Assembly (NCBI RefSeq): GCF_900168205.1
Contig: NZ_FUZE01000005.1
Span: 1 to 64,000, forward strand
From: Chryseobacterium balustinum
Lineage (GTDB): Bacteria > Bacteroidota > Bacteroidia > Flavobacteriales > Weeksellaceae
Direction: 5' to 3'
Length of the DNA stretch: 64,000 bases
The notes beneath the pieces are model-generated. The model had not been told where the DNA came from, did no database searches, and was given only the letters and a program-made list of their open reading frames with translations. A program made the position numbers and the translations under genes. This document shows, one piece after another, positions 20,476 to 30,135 of this stretch. Position 1 is the stretch's first letter. Each line of letters starts with the position of its first letter.

Positions 20476-23400
20476 ATGAAAAAAGCAAAGATTTTATTGG
20501 GACTTCTGTTTTTGGGTGTAGGAACTATTGCCTATGCACAAACTACACAAGCTTCTATTGTAGGGAAAATTACCGGCAAAAATATTCAGGAAAAGGTGAA
20601 AGTTACCATTGTGAATGAGTCTACCGGTTTTCGTACAGTAACAGAAACTAATTCTAAAGGGGAATATATTTTTAAAGAAATACCTTTAGGAGGACCTTAT
20701 ACGGTAATCGTAAATGAGGAAAAGAAGGAAGGCTACAATGTGAATTTTGGTGATCAGGTGACTGTGAATCTTGATTTGGATGAAGGCGAAAAAATGATTG
20801 AAGAAGTAATAGTCAATGGGAATCTTAAAAATAAAATAGGGAATTTAGGAGCAGCAACAGCAATTTCAGCAAAGAATATAGGAATTTTACCGGTAAACGG
20901 AAGAAATTTCACTAGTCTTACAGATTTATCTCCTTTAAGCGGTAAAAACGGAAACTTATCTGGTCAGCTGGGTTCTTCCACTAACTTTACTATTGACGGA
21001 ATGACGGCGAAAAACCCAACTTCTGCAGGATCTACAACAAGCCGAAGCGGTGCGCCATTTTCAATTTCGATTGAAGCGGTAAGAGAATTTAAAATTACAA
21101 CCAATCAGTATGATGTGACTTTAGGCAGAAGTGGGGGTGGAACGGTAAGCGCGGTTACAAAATCGGGTACGAATAAGTTTTCAGGAAGTGCCTGGGAATA
21201 TTTGAGAACCAACTGGCTTTCGAGTCCGTATGATATTCGTGGAAATAAGAGAGATGTTGATTTTTCTACTTCTCAGTTTGGGTTTTCATTGGGTGGGCCA
21301 ATTATTAAAAATAAATTACATTTTTTCGCAGCTTGGGATCATCAGTTAGATTCGAGACCATTACAGATTGCAGATATCAAATCGCGTGAAGATGAGTTGA
21401 GGTTAAATACTACAACAGCGACACTTAATAAATTCCTTGATATTGCAAGAGCAAAATACGGCGTTGGAAATTCTCCACAATTCGGAAGTTTTGATAAAGT
21501 AAGAAATTCTGATGCCGGATTTTTACGTTTAGATTGGCAGATCAATGAGAAGAACTTATTGACATTAAGAAATAATTTCACTTACGATTTAAACAAAAAC
21601 GGATTAGGAGACAATACAGCAATCAATGCATTTGAGTCTTACGGAACCGATAAAAACATGGATAACAGTTTGTTGTTAACTTTAAGGTCAAACTTAAAGC
21701 CTAATATAACGAACGAATTGAAAGTTCAGCATTTATACACTTTCCAGGACAGTTATCAAAATGACCAATTGGGACATGCTGTTCCGAGAGCGATTGTAGA
21801 AAATGTAATTACGAACATCGATGGAAACAAGGCAACAAACATACAGATTGGAGGTCACCGTTTTGCACAGGAAAGCTTCAAGAACAATGTCATCCAGATT
21901 GTAGATAACTTGTATTACAATACCGATAAGATTAAATATACTTTTGGGGTAGATTTCATGTACACAAAAGCGAGATCTGTGTACGGAAGTGAGGTTAACG
22001 GAAGATTTCATTTCAGAGAAAACCCTACTGTGAACGGAGGTGATAATCTATTTAATTTTAATAATCTTATCTCTAACAGATTCTACAGAGAAGTTCCTTT
22101 GGTAGAAGATCCTTCTGTGAAGTCGAGTATCTGGAATGCCGGTGTTTACGGTCAGATTCAGACGAAAGTTGCAAAAGGATTAGATTTTATGGCTGGTTTA
22201 AGGCTTGATTACGGTGGTTATCCAAAAGCTCAGTTTAATCAGAAATTATTTGATGAAATGGGAATCCGAACAGATAATCAAATCAAATCGTTTGTCATTC
22301 AGCCAAGATTCCAGTTTGAATGGAATGTGAATGAAGGAAATAAAGATTTCTTGAAATTCGGAGCAGGAATTTTCTCGTCTGATATTAATAATTATATGGT
22401 CATCAATAATTTGGTTTTTGATGGGAAACATTTGGCAACGGTTGACGTTAATCCTTCACAAATTGGTCTTACTCCGGATTTCAACAGTTATAGAAATGAT
22501 TACAATACTGTTCCTACGTTATCTCAATATCAGCTTCCGACCATTAATTATACAGGAGAAGATGCAAAAATCCCGATTGTTTACAAAGCAAATATCTCGT
22601 ATACGCATTTCTTCAACGAAAGATTCAGAGCAGGAGTTGCAGGTTATATGGCTTTAGGACGAAATAATTACTTCTATTATGACAGAAATATGAGAAAAGA
22701 TCCTTTTTTCACATTAGATGCCGAAGGTGGAAGAGGTGTTTTTGTTCCGGCTAGTACGATCAATGCAAGTAATGGTGTAATGAATTGGAAAGAAGGAACG
22801 ATCAACAAAAATTTTGGAAGAGTTTTAGAGCTTGTAAGTGACGGAAAAGTGAACCAATTCTCTTTTGTAGTTGATACAAGTTACCGTTACTGGAAAGACG
22901 GAGAAATTACCGCAAGTTATACATGGTCTGATATTAAAGATAATACTTCATACAACGGAAACGTAGCGAATTCTGCAACATTATCTACATTGGTAGAAAG
23001 TGATCCTAGAAATCTGAGAATGACATATTCTGATAACCAGTTCAGAAACAAAGTTGTTTTATACGGAAACTCGCCAACAATTGCAGGATTTACATTAGGA
23101 ATTAGATATTCAGGAATTGGCGGAACGCGTTTCTCGGTAACTTCCGGAGGAAATATTAATGGAGATTTTGTGGATACCAACGATTTAGCCTACATTTTCC
23201 CTCAACTGACACAATCTCTGATTGATGATCCTGAAGTTGGAAAAGCTTTAAAAAATTATATCACAGATTACAACAACAAAATTGCAGAAAGAAACGGAGG
23301 AAAGAACGGATTCTATGGAGTTTGGGATGTACGTGTTGCGAAAAAAATTAAGTTTGACAAAATTGGAGCTTTTGAACTTTCTGTAGATATTTTCAACCTG

Positions 23401-23580
23401 GCCAATTTACTTAACAGAGAATGGGGAGTAAACAAATCTTACGGAAATATGTCTTTATACAGAATAAACAAGTTTGATCCGGCTACAAAACAATTTGAAT
23501 ATGCTAAAAATACCAGCGGTTTAGCACCTTTATCCGGGAATCCTTATCAGATTCAGATCGGAGCAAAATATTCATTCTAA
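20476..23580 (+). CDS. TonB-dependent receptor, Oar-like
   Basis: The 1034-residue outer-membrane protein has a signal peptide (to about IAYAQ, residue 22) and a carboxypeptidase-regulatory-like beta-sandwich (about 27-100). A plug domain follows (about 110-230; PVNGRNFTSLTDLSPLSG and a TIDGMTAKNP block), then a 22-strand barrel ending in the aromatic IQIGAKYSF. The plug-barrel region with SGGGTVSAVTKSGTNKFSGS is typical of Oar-like receptors, which often take up peptides or proteins. The gene is 69 nt upstream of a secreted glycerophosphodiesterase on the same strand, so phosphodiester or phosphate compounds are a possible link. The substrate is not determined. Confidence 0.92.
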   Translation: MKKAKILLGLLFLGVGTIAYAQTTQASIVGKITGKNIQEKVKVTIVNESTGFRTVTETNSKGEYIFKEIPLGGPYTVIVNEEKKEGYNVNFGDQVTVNLDLDEGEKMIEEVIVNGNLKNKIGNLGAATAISAKNIGILPVNGRNFTSLTDLSPLSGKNGNLSGQLGSSTNFTIDGMTAKNPTSAGSTTSRSGAPFSISIEAVREFKITTNQYDVTLGRSGGGTVSAVTKSGTNKFSGSAWEYLRTNWLSSPYDIRGNKRDVDFSTSQFGFSLGGPIIKNKLHFFAAWDHQLDSRPLQIADIKSREDELRLNTTTATLNKFLDIARAKYGVGNSPQFGSFDKVRNSDAGFLRLDWQINEKNLLTLRNNFTYDLNKNGLGDNTAINAFESYGTDKNMDNSLLLTLRSNLKPNITNELKVQHLYTFQDSYQNDQLGHAVPRAIVENVITNIDGNKATNIQIGGHRFAQESFKNNVIQIVDNLYYNTDKIKYTFGVDFMYTKARSVYGSEVNGRFHFRENPTVNGGDNLFNFNNLISNRFYREVPLVEDPSVKSSIWNAGVYGQIQTKVAKGLDFMAGLRLDYGGYPKAQFNQKLFDEMGIRTDNQIKSFVIQPRFQFEWNVNEGNKDFLKFGAGIFSSDINNYMVINNLVFDGKHLATVDVNPSQIGLTPDFNSYRNDYNTVPTLSQYQLPTINYTGEDAKIPIVYKANISYTHFFNERFRAGVAGYMALGRNNYFYYDRNMRKDPFFTLDAEGGRGVFVPASTINASNGVMNWKEGTINKNFGRVLELVSDGKVNQFSFVVDTSYRYWKDGEITASYTWSDIKDNTSYNGNVANSATLSTLVESDPRNLRMTYSDNQFRNKVVLYGNSPTIAGFTLGIRYSGIGGTRFSVTSGGNINGDFVDTNDLAYIFPQLTQSLIDDPEVGKALKNYITDYNNKIAERNGGKNGFYGVWDVRVAKKIKFDKIGAFELSVDIFNLANLLNREWGVNKSYGNMSLYRINKFDPATKQFEYAKNTSGLAPLSGNPYQIQIGAKYSF

Positions 23581-23649
23581 AAAAATAAGTACTAATTTTA
23601 TCTAGAAAATCTGAAAAAGACTTTTAGATTTTAATGATCAATCGATATT

Positions 23650-24396
23650 ATGAAAAAGTTTATCTTAGGGTTTGCAGTTTTAACAACAGCTCTTATGAAT
23701 GCACAAACCCAAATTATTGCGCACAGAGGTTATTTTCAGACGCAACCTCCAACAACAGAAAATTCTATTACAGCATTACAAAATGCCCAAAAACTAAAGA
23801 TCTACGGATCTGAGTTTGATGTAAGAATGTCTAAAGACGGTGTCTTAGTCATCAATCACGATGAGCATCATGGCAAAATGGAAATTTCTGAAACCGATTT
23901 TAAAGAATTGGCAAAACTGAAACTTTCAAATGGTGAAAAATATCCGACTTTAAAAGATTATCTGAAGTCTGGTAAAAAAGACAAGGCTTTAAAACTTATT
24001 GTAGAAATAAAACCGGCAAAGACAGAAGCTTTGGAAAACGAAATGGTTGAAAAAACCAATAAGATGATCAAAGAGATGAAGCTTGAGTCTCAATGTGAAT
24101 ATATTTCATTCAGCTTAAATATCTGTAAGCAAATTAAAAAAATAGCACCCGATTTTAAAGTTCATTATTTAAGAGGTGAACTTTCTCCACAGCAAATTAA
24201 GGAAGAAGGTTTAGACGGATTAGATTACCATTATTCAGTATTTCAGAAAAACCCGACATGGATTTCTGAAGCCAATGCTTTAGGATTAATCACCAATTCC
24301 TGGACGGTAAATGAAATTGAAATTTACAATGAACTGAAAAAACAAGGAGTAAAATTTGTTACTACCAATATTCCGGATCAGTTGAAAGACAAATAA
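23650..24396 (+). CDS. Glycerophosphodiester phosphodiesterase
   Basis: The 248-residue protein has a signal peptide (to about MNAQ, residue 19) and a GDPD TIM barrel. Catalytic features are IAHRGYF (His25, Arg26), the metal pair in EFDVRMSKDG (Glu55, Asp57), and the second catalytic histidine in VINHDEHH. The reaction hydrolyses glycerophosphodiesters to glycerol-3-phosphate and an alcohol, here in the periplasm. It follows the TonB receptor with a 69-nt gap and is likely co-transcribed, which suggests scavenging of phospholipid headgroups. Confidence 0.92.
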   Translation: MKKFILGFAVLTTALMNAQTQIIAHRGYFQTQPPTTENSITALQNAQKLKIYGSEFDVRMSKDGVLVINHDEHHGKMEISETDFKELAKLKLSNGEKYPTLKDYLKSGKKDKALKLIVEIKPAKTEALENEMVEKTNKMIKEMKLESQCEYISFSLNICKQIKKIAPDFKVHYLRGELSPQQIKEEGLDGLDYHYSVFQKNPTWISEANALGLITNSWTVNEIEIYNELKKQGVKFVTTNIPDQLKDK

Positions 24397-24697
24397 ATTT
24401 ATTGCATCATTTATAATTATCAATCTGTCTCATTTGAGGCAGATTTTTTGTTTAAATAAGCTCATTATTGTTCGGTAGGAGCGACACCTTACTTTGTAAA
24501 TAAAAAATGAATATAATTGTGGTTTTTATTTTCTTCGGAAAAAACAATTAAGTTATGCTAAAATAACTCACTTTTTATATTAAACATAATTCATTCTTTT
24601 AATATACTGCTAACTAAAAGCTTGCGCATTGTTGTTAATTATGAATTAATATGTCGTTTAGAATTTGTTCAAAATATGTTAAAGCCCTATTAAAGCT

Positions 24698-25077
24698 ATG
24701 TTCGTCATAGCTTTCTAATTTTGCACAAACAAAAAATGTAGACGTAAAGAAACTTAATTCTTTATAGAAAGCGAAACAGCTAAAATAAAATATTGAATCG
24801 ACGGCAGAAAATGGAACGAAACGGAATACAATGGAAACATCGATCTCAAATTTGCAAACTTTATTTTTAAATGGAATTCTAAAGAAAAATATTTCCAGGA
24901 AAAATACTTTCAGATCCTGAACGGTCAAAATATAGGGATGGCGGCTTGGAAAATAAATTAGATCTCGAAAAATACAATATTAAGGTGGAAGCCTATATAT
25001 TGATCTATTACATCATTTTTTACTTTTTATATATTACTTTCAAAAACCAGCTTATTCGTAAGTTGGTTTTGTTTTGA
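24698..25077 (+). pseudogene. Decayed gene for a small secreted protein
   Basis: The 778-nt space between the phosphodiesterase and SDR genes has no intact gene but holds overlapping coding-like fragments on the plus strand in different frames. MFVIAF at 24698 is followed in another frame by LSNFAQTKNVDVKKLNSL (24711-24767), which together look like a signal peptide and mature start. A third frame from 24758 reads FIESETAKIKY, a TGA at 24794, then DGRKWNETEYNGNIDLKFAN and onward to 24961. A last frame gives GGLENKLDLEKYNIKVEAY. At least three frameshifts and one stop would be needed. The family is not recognised. The antisense frame here is a shadow. Confidence 0.45.
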
Positions 25078-25125
25078 TATAGAATTTCCTGATGATTAAT
25101 TTTTATTAAATCAAAATCATAAACA

Positions 25126-25155
25126 CTTGTTTAAAAAAATGGTTTCGTAAATTTG
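25126..25155 (+). promoter_or_regulatory. Promoter of the SDR gene
   Basis: CTTG at 25126-25129 (-33) and TAAATTTG at 25148-25155 (-7) are 18 nt apart, close to the Bacteroidota consensus, and end 19 nt before the ATG. Confidence 0.6.
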
Positions 25156-25174
25156 CATCATAAAAATTTAAACA

Positions 25175-25888
25175 ATGAATCTAAAGGGAAAAAATGCCAT
25201 TATTACAGGTGGTGGAAGAGGTCTCGGAAAAGCGATCGCTTTAATTCTTGCGAGTGAAGGAGTAAATGTAGGGATAACAGGAAGAAACGAAGAAAATCTT
25301 AAAATGACTGTTGACGAGATCCAGAAATTGGGTGTAAATGCAGCGTACGCAGTTTTTAGTATCGATAATGAAATTCATGTAAAAGCAGGAATAGAATCGA
25401 TCGTAGAACAATTGGGTGGAGTAGATATTCTGATCAACAATGCTGGGATCGGAGATTTTGGTTCTATTGAAGAAATGCCTTCAGAAACTTGGGAGCAGGT
25501 GATCAAAACCAATCTTTTCGGAGTTTATTATGCGGCGAAAGCAGTGTATCCATATCTAAAAGAAAAAGGTGAAGGTGATATTGTGAATGTAGCTTCTACA
25601 GCAGGTTTGAAAGGCGGACCCAATATGTCGGCTTATGCAGCTTCAAAAGCAGCTGTCGTTTCTTTATCTCAATCAATGATGGCAGAATGGAGAAAGCAAA
25701 ATATTCGTGTAATTACTTTAACGCCGAGTACTATTGCTTCAGACATGTCTATCCAAGGAGGCTTAACAGACGGAAACCCTGATAAAGTTCTTCAACCTGA
25801 AGATTTCGCAGAATGGGTAAGAGATATTTTGAAAATGAACAGACGTGCTTTGATTGCAAACGGTTCTATTTTCTCTACAAATCCGTAA
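25175..25888 (+). CDS. Short-chain dehydrogenase/reductase (FabG-like 3-ketoacyl reductase)
   Basis: The 237-residue classical SDR has the nucleotide motif TGGGRGLG (residues 11-18), the NNAG motif (INNAGIGD), the catalytic Ser in NVASTAG, and the YAASK active site (Tyr and Lys). It reduces ketones with NAD(P)H. It resembles 3-oxoacyl-ACP reductase, but a stand-alone gene outside a fatty-acid cluster could act on another substrate. It is soluble, a little shorter than typical FabG, with a GSIFSTNP tail. It is monocistronic, with a clear promoter and terminator. Confidence 0.88.
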   Translation: MNLKGKNAIITGGGRGLGKAIALILASEGVNVGITGRNEENLKMTVDEIQKLGVNAAYAVFSIDNEIHVKAGIESIVEQLGGVDILINNAGIGDFGSIEEMPSETWEQVIKTNLFGVYYAAKAVYPYLKEKGEGDIVNVASTAGLKGGPNMSAYAASKAAVVSLSQSMMAEWRKQNIRVITLTPSTIASDMSIQGGLTDGNPDKVLQPEDFAEWVRDILKMNRRALIANGSIFSTNP

Positions 25889-25915
25889 AGAGCTTTAAAC
25901 TTTTAGTATAGTTAT

Positions 25916-25952
25916 AAAAATAGGTTACCCAAATTGTGGATAACCTATTTTT
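25916..25952. terminator. Bidirectional terminator
   Basis: AAAAATAGGTTA at 25916-25927 pairs with TAACCTATTTTT at 25941-25952. It lies between the convergent SDR gene and the unrecognised gene. Confidence 0.85.
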
Positions 25953-25961
25953 TTTATTTTA

Positions 25962-26708
25962 TTATAATGATTTAATATCTTGTTTGAAAACATCTAATGA
26001 GTCGTGGCCTTTTGTGGGCTTAAAAGCATGCATTGTTCTATTAGCTTGTAATTTGCGACTACTATTACCCGAAGGGTTAAATGCCTGGTATAATTCGTGA
26101 CATTCTTGTAAAATCTGTTTCGTATTATATTCAGGATGTTCAGCTTTTACAGTATGTTGATAAATTGCTGTAAAATCGTTTAATGATACTTTCTTCATGT
26201 CAACAATTGACCTGTATAAAACAAAAGCCGATACCTTGTCACACTTACTTTTTAAAGCTTGAGATTTTACAACTTTTGCCCACCCTGCAAAATCAAGACG
26301 TACCATCGATACACCCTCTAAAACTGCAAAATATCTTATTACCTCAGATTCAGAACCGCTTGAAGCTCCGAAAAGAGTGTTCACAAATCCTGAAACTAGT
26401 TTTTGCGAGGCTCCTTTATTATCTCCATCTACAAAACCATCAATAGCACCATTTACTACTTCAGTAATATTACTTGCGTTATCTGAAGTATATGCTCTTG
26501 TATCATAAATAAACGATTGAATCGTTGTAATAGGAAATGTTCTATCAGTACCTTGCCCTGCTCCCAGCAAACTCGTTTGTATCTTTTCAGCATAGTATTC
26601 AGATTTTGATTTTCCCAAACCGAAAAGAGTATCCAAATGTGCTGCACATTCATTTTTTAGTTCCTCAGATTTGTCTTGCCCAATTAAGGCTTCTGTAATT
26701 TTGGCCAT
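25962..26708 (-). CDS. Unrecognised 248-residue protein
   Basis: I do not recognise this family. The protein is soluble with no signal peptide or membrane segment. Residues 1-60 are helical and charged. A Gly/Ser/Ala-rich middle (about 85-125; TEVVNGAIDGFVDGDNKGAS and NTLFGASSGSES) could hold an amphipathic or flexible segment. The C-terminal third is helical with two cysteines and a basic end. It is a single gene bounded by a terminator, between two housekeeping genes. Codon use looks like its neighbours. No toxin, phage or secretion partner is adjacent. Confidence 0.7.
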   Translation of the reverse strand: MAKITEALIGQDKSEELKNECAAHLDTLFGLGKSKSEYYAEKIQTSLLGAGQGTDRTFPITTIQSFIYDTRAYTSDNASNITEVVNGAIDGFVDGDNKGASQKLVSGFVNTLFGASSGSESEVIRYFAVLEGVSMVRLDFAGWAKVVKSQALKSKCDKVSAFVLYRSIVDMKKVSLNDFTAIYQHTVKAEHPEYNTKQILQECHELYQAFNPSGNSSRKLQANRTMHAFKPTKGHDSLDVFKQDIKSL

Positions 26709-26917
26709 AATAATAGTTTTTGATTAAAAGTTTTTATTGATATGACAAAGTAAAAGATATATGGCTTGCTTTTTTTATGTATAAATACTCAATTTAAACA
26801 CTCCGTTTAATTACTTACTTGTAAAATTTAAGTTTTTGATAAGCTAGAATTGAAGCACAGTAAAACTTATTCTCAGAATTCAAAAAAGTAGTTTTATTTT
26901 TGCAACAAATTATTCAC

Positions 26918-27745
26918 ATGCAAAATTATTTAGAATTCGATTTCAAGATTTCTCCACTTCAGCCTTGGAACGAAATATTAATGGCAGAACTTATCGAGAT
27001 AGGTTTCGACAGTTTCACAGAAGAAATTCATGGTATTTTAGGATATATTCAGAAAGAGTCTTTCAAAGAAGAAGAATTGAAAGCATTGCCACTTTTTCAA
27101 AATGAAGAAGTGAAAATAGAATATACTTTCACCGAAATGCCCAATATTAACTGGAATGAAGAGTGGGAAAAGAATTTTGAACCGATCAATATCGATGATA
27201 AAGTATTGATTAGAGCAGAATTTCATGAATCAGTTCCGGGAATGCACGAAATTGTCATTCAGCCTAAAATGTCTTTCGGAACAGGTCATCATCCAACAAC
27301 GCATTTGATGATTCAACAAATGATGGATATCGATTTTAAAGACAAGAAAGTCTTGGATATGGGATGCGGAACTTCTGTGTTAGCAATTTATGCAAAACAA
27401 ATCGGAGCCGGAGATACAAAAGCCATTGATATTGACGAATGGTCAGTTGAAAATTCTAAAGAAAATGCTGCAAGAAATAGTGTAGAATTGGATATTGAAT
27501 TGGGAACTGCAGACAATTTGGGAAAAGAAAATTATGATATCATTTTAGCGAATATCAACAGAAATATTTTGATTTCAGATATTCCAACATATGTTTCTGT
27601 TTTAAATGAAGGTGGTAAATTATTGCTTTCAGGTTTGTGTTTCTTCGATGTTGATGATATTTTGGAGGTTTGTAAAGAAAACAATTTAGAACTTAAAAAG
27701 AAATTGCAGCGTGAAGAATGGGTAAGCTTATTGCTTGAAAAGTAA
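26918..27745 (+). CDS. prmA: Ribosomal protein L11 methyltransferase PrmA
   Basis: The 275-residue protein has an N-terminal substrate-recognition domain (about 1-110) and a class I SAM methyltransferase domain. Motif I is VLDMGCGTSVLAIYAKQIGA and the catalytic post-motif is LANINRNIL. The block MSFGTGHHPTTHL before motif I is diagnostic of PrmA. It trimethylates L11 in the cytosol. The ATG at 26918 is chosen over a TTG at 26900, because a TATTTTTG box covers 26895-26902 and would place that TTG inside the promoter. It is followed 16 nt later by the SH3 gene. Confidence 0.95.
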   Translation: MQNYLEFDFKISPLQPWNEILMAELIEIGFDSFTEEIHGILGYIQKESFKEEELKALPLFQNEEVKIEYTFTEMPNINWNEEWEKNFEPINIDDKVLIRAEFHESVPGMHEIVIQPKMSFGTGHHPTTHLMIQQMMDIDFKDKKVLDMGCGTSVLAIYAKQIGAGDTKAIDIDEWSVENSKENAARNSVELDIELGTADNLGKENYDIILANINRNILISDIPTYVSVLNEGGKLLLSGLCFFDVDDILEVCKENNLELKKKLQREEWVSLLLEK

Positions 27746-27761
27746 ATTGTAAAATATTAAT

Positions 27762-28607
27762 ATGAAACCATTCATCACTATTTTATTTGTATGCATCATT
27801 CAGTTTTTTTCTGCGCAGGAAGAAGATTATGAGTATGCAAACGGAGTTTTTCATTTTGAAGAAAATAAAACGCAGAAAATTTTTACTGATTTTACGAGAA
27901 TCAGACAGTCACCGAATGTGAATGCCCAAATTCTCGATTCTTTACAAACTAATCAGCAGATTTTGATTCTTAAACAAGATGAAACTATTTTAAAATTAGG
28001 CGAAAGAAGAGCCAATTGGTACAAAATATCTTACCAGAAAGGTGATAAAACATCCGAAGGCTACGTTTGGGGAGGAAATCTCTGTGTGGGCTACAGAGCT
28101 AAAAATGGATATGATTTTCTTTTTGGTTTAACGAAAACCATCAGTAAAAAAGACAAAGAATATCCTGAAATTACTATCATGCAAAATATTGCAGCCATCA
28201 AAATGGTTGAGGGAAATACACTGATTGATGAGGTTTCTTTCGATACTGGTTCAAGTGAAAGCTTGAGTTATGGAACTTTCAATATTGAAAGCAATCATAA
28301 GCTGAAAAATGTAGAATTTACCTTAAAAGCAATGGTTTCTGGTGAAGCCTGTGGGATTGCTAGTTATGACCAATATGTTTTGGTGAAAGATAAAAAAATG
28401 ATCGTACTTCCACAGTTAATGAACGTGGGAGATGCAGATGTTTATTATCACAGCGAACAATTTGTTTTCCCTAATGATAAAGGCGGAATTCCTAATGCTT
28501 TTATTTTTAAAATGGAAGAGATGGAAAAAGATGAGAAAGAACGCGAAAAAAAGAAAAATTCGTCAAAAACGTATCTTTGGGATGGCAATTCTTATCGATT
28601 GAAATAA
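27762..28607 (+). CDS. Secreted SH3-domain protein
   Basis: The 281-residue protein has a signal peptide (cut near FFSAQ, residue 19) and a bacterial SH3-like domain at about 40-110 (FTRIRQSPNVNAQILDSLQT, then WYKISYQKGDKTSEGYVWGG). The rest is a beta-rich region of unknown family with a very charged Lys/Glu tail (EEMEKDEKEREKKKNSS). SH3b domains often bind peptidoglycan peptides, so a periplasmic wall-associated role is possible. It lies 16 nt after prmA and is probably co-transcribed. A terminator follows. Confidence 0.8.
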   Translation: MKPFITILFVCIIQFFSAQEEDYEYANGVFHFEENKTQKIFTDFTRIRQSPNVNAQILDSLQTNQQILILKQDETILKLGERRANWYKISYQKGDKTSEGYVWGGNLCVGYRAKNGYDFLFGLTKTISKKDKEYPEITIMQNIAAIKMVEGNTLIDEVSFDTGSSESLSYGTFNIESNHKLKNVEFTLKAMVSGEACGIASYDQYVLVKDKKMIVLPQLMNVGDADVYYHSEQFVFPNDKGGIPNAFIFKMEEMEKDEKEREKKKNSSKTYLWDGNSYRLK

Positions 28608-28624
28608 TCTTAATTATAAATTTG

Positions 28625-28655
28625 AAAACCACTGTATTTTTGCAGTGGTTTTTAT
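28625..28655 (+). terminator. Terminator of prmA-SH3 operon
   Basis: AAAACCACTG at 28625-28634 pairs with CAGTGGTTTT at 28643-28652, followed by a T-rich run. Confidence 0.85.
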
Positions 28656-28680
28656 TTTATTTGAAATTGAATATATATAT

Positions 28681-28726
28681 AAAAGGTCCCAAGTCTGCTT
28701 TTCTTTTCTGAAAAGCCACTGAGACC
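28681..28726 (-). terminator. Terminator of the efflux operon
   Basis: On the minus strand an outer GGTC/GACC pair and an inner GCTTTTC/GAAAAGC stem are followed by a T-run. It lies 8 nt past the TolC-like gene. Confidence 0.75.
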
Positions 28727-28733
28727 AATATTT

Positions 28734-30134
28734 CTAAAAATGTTCAAGACCATTAGCTCCTAAAGCCATATAAAGATTGATTCTTTCGATGCGTTGTTGC
28801 AGATCAAGGTCGATGATGTTCATTTCTTTTTTAATAAGATCTCTTTGTTTTTGTAGTAAAACAAAACTATTGTTATTGCCCACTTTTATTTGTTTTTTAG
28901 TTAAATCAACATTTCTTTCGAGTGAAGAAATAGCCTGTTTCTGAAAAACATTTTGCCTTTCGATAGAGCTGAGATTGGCTAATGCAGATTCTACTTCATT
29001 AAATGCTACAAGAACCGATTTTGCATATTCTTCTACCGCTTGTCTTTGCTCGGAAGTTTTTACCTCAACATTTTTTTTAAGTTTTCCTCCATTGAAAATG
29101 GGGGTTGTCAATCCGCCACCCACTTTTATTAAAGGATTAGAGAAAAGATTACTGATAGCTCCTACATTGGTTTCTGCTGCACCAAAACCTGCGCTGATGT
29201 TAAGTGATGGCAATCTTGCAGCTCTAGCTTCCTGAACTTCATAAAAACTAGATTCTATCTGAAACTGTTGCGCCATAATATCAGATCTTTTTTCTAAAAG
29301 ACTTAAAGGGAAATTGGCTGGAATTTCCTGTTTTAAAGCGGAAAACTCTGCATTAACTTTCATTAAACCTTCCGGATATTTACCACAAAGCATTTCTAAA
29401 CTTCTGCGTGATTGCGAATTGGCATTTTTTACTTTTTCAAGATAAGAATTCAGTAGAATAATTTCACTTTCGATGTTGGATAAATCAATTTCATTGGCAG
29501 TTCCGACTTTATTTTGAACCAAATAAATTTTTTCCAAATCTTTGGTCATGCCAATATACTGACTGATTTTCTGTTCCTGATATTGTCCGGCAATATTTAG
29601 ATAATAGGCTTTGGAAATCATCGCAGCAACTGATTGTTTCAGCATTTTTTGTTGAAATATAGCTGAATAATATTGGCTTACGCTCGCCATTTGTGCCGAT
29701 TTATTTTTTCCCCAAAGGTCTAGTTCCCAATTGGCTTTTAGCTGTAGATTTCCAATGTGGCTTCCGCTTACAAGATTGTTACTGGTGTTTGCCAACGCAT
29801 TTACACTTGGGTAAAGGTTACTTCCTGCAATGTCCATCGACAACTCTATTTGATTCAGCTTTTCTTTAAAGATGATAATATCTGCGTTATGAGAAAGGCC
29901 TTGCTTTACCAAAACTTCAAGCTCGGTTGTAATAAGCTCATTCATCCATTGATAAGAAAAATCGGGGCTGTCTGTTTCTTTATCTTGTATCCATTTATCG
30001 GGAATTTCAATATTTGCTTTTATTTCACTCGTGTTTTTTAAAGCTTCTATTTTTTCAGGGGTTGCATTTTTGTAGCCAATACAAGAGGTCAAACTAAACA
30101 ACAGAACGCTTGCAATACTTATTTTCTTTATCAT
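28734..30134 (-). CDS. TolC-like outer-membrane efflux lipoprotein
   Basis: The 466-residue protein is an outer-membrane efflux factor of the NodT/OprM type. It has a lipoprotein signal peptide ending LTSC (Cys18), followed by two repeated coiled-coil modules, the first with TLLE-like LVKQGLSHNADIIIFKEK and the second ending VGNNNSFVLLQKQRDLI. PLSLLEKRSDIMAQQFQIES is a family landmark (about 275-295). It forms a trimeric channel through the outer membrane. It is the last gene of the leftward operon and starts 1 nt after the HlyD-like stop, so the two are translationally coupled partners. Confidence 0.92.
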   Translation of the reverse strand: MIKKISIASVLLFSLTSCIGYKNATPEKIEALKNTSEIKANIEIPDKWIQDKETDSPDFSYQWMNELITTELEVLVKQGLSHNADIIIFKEKLNQIELSMDIAGSNLYPSVNALANTSNNLVSGSHIGNLQLKANWELDLWGKNKSAQMASVSQYYSAIFQQKMLKQSVAAMISKAYYLNIAGQYQEQKISQYIGMTKDLEKIYLVQNKVGTANEIDLSNIESEIILLNSYLEKVKNANSQSRRSLEMLCGKYPEGLMKVNAEFSALKQEIPANFPLSLLEKRSDIMAQQFQIESSFYEVQEARAARLPSLNISAGFGAAETNVGAISNLFSNPLIKVGGGLTTPIFNGGKLKKNVEVKTSEQRQAVEEYAKSVLVAFNEVESALANLSSIERQNVFQKQAISSLERNVDLTKKQIKVGNNNSFVLLQKQRDLIKKEMNIIDLDLQQRIERINLYMALGANGLEHF

Positions 30135-30135
30135 T

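Noticed and set aside
24635..24928. Leftward open frame of 97 codons
   Set aside because: It is the antisense shadow of the decayed secreted-protein gene; the plus-strand fragments look like real protein.
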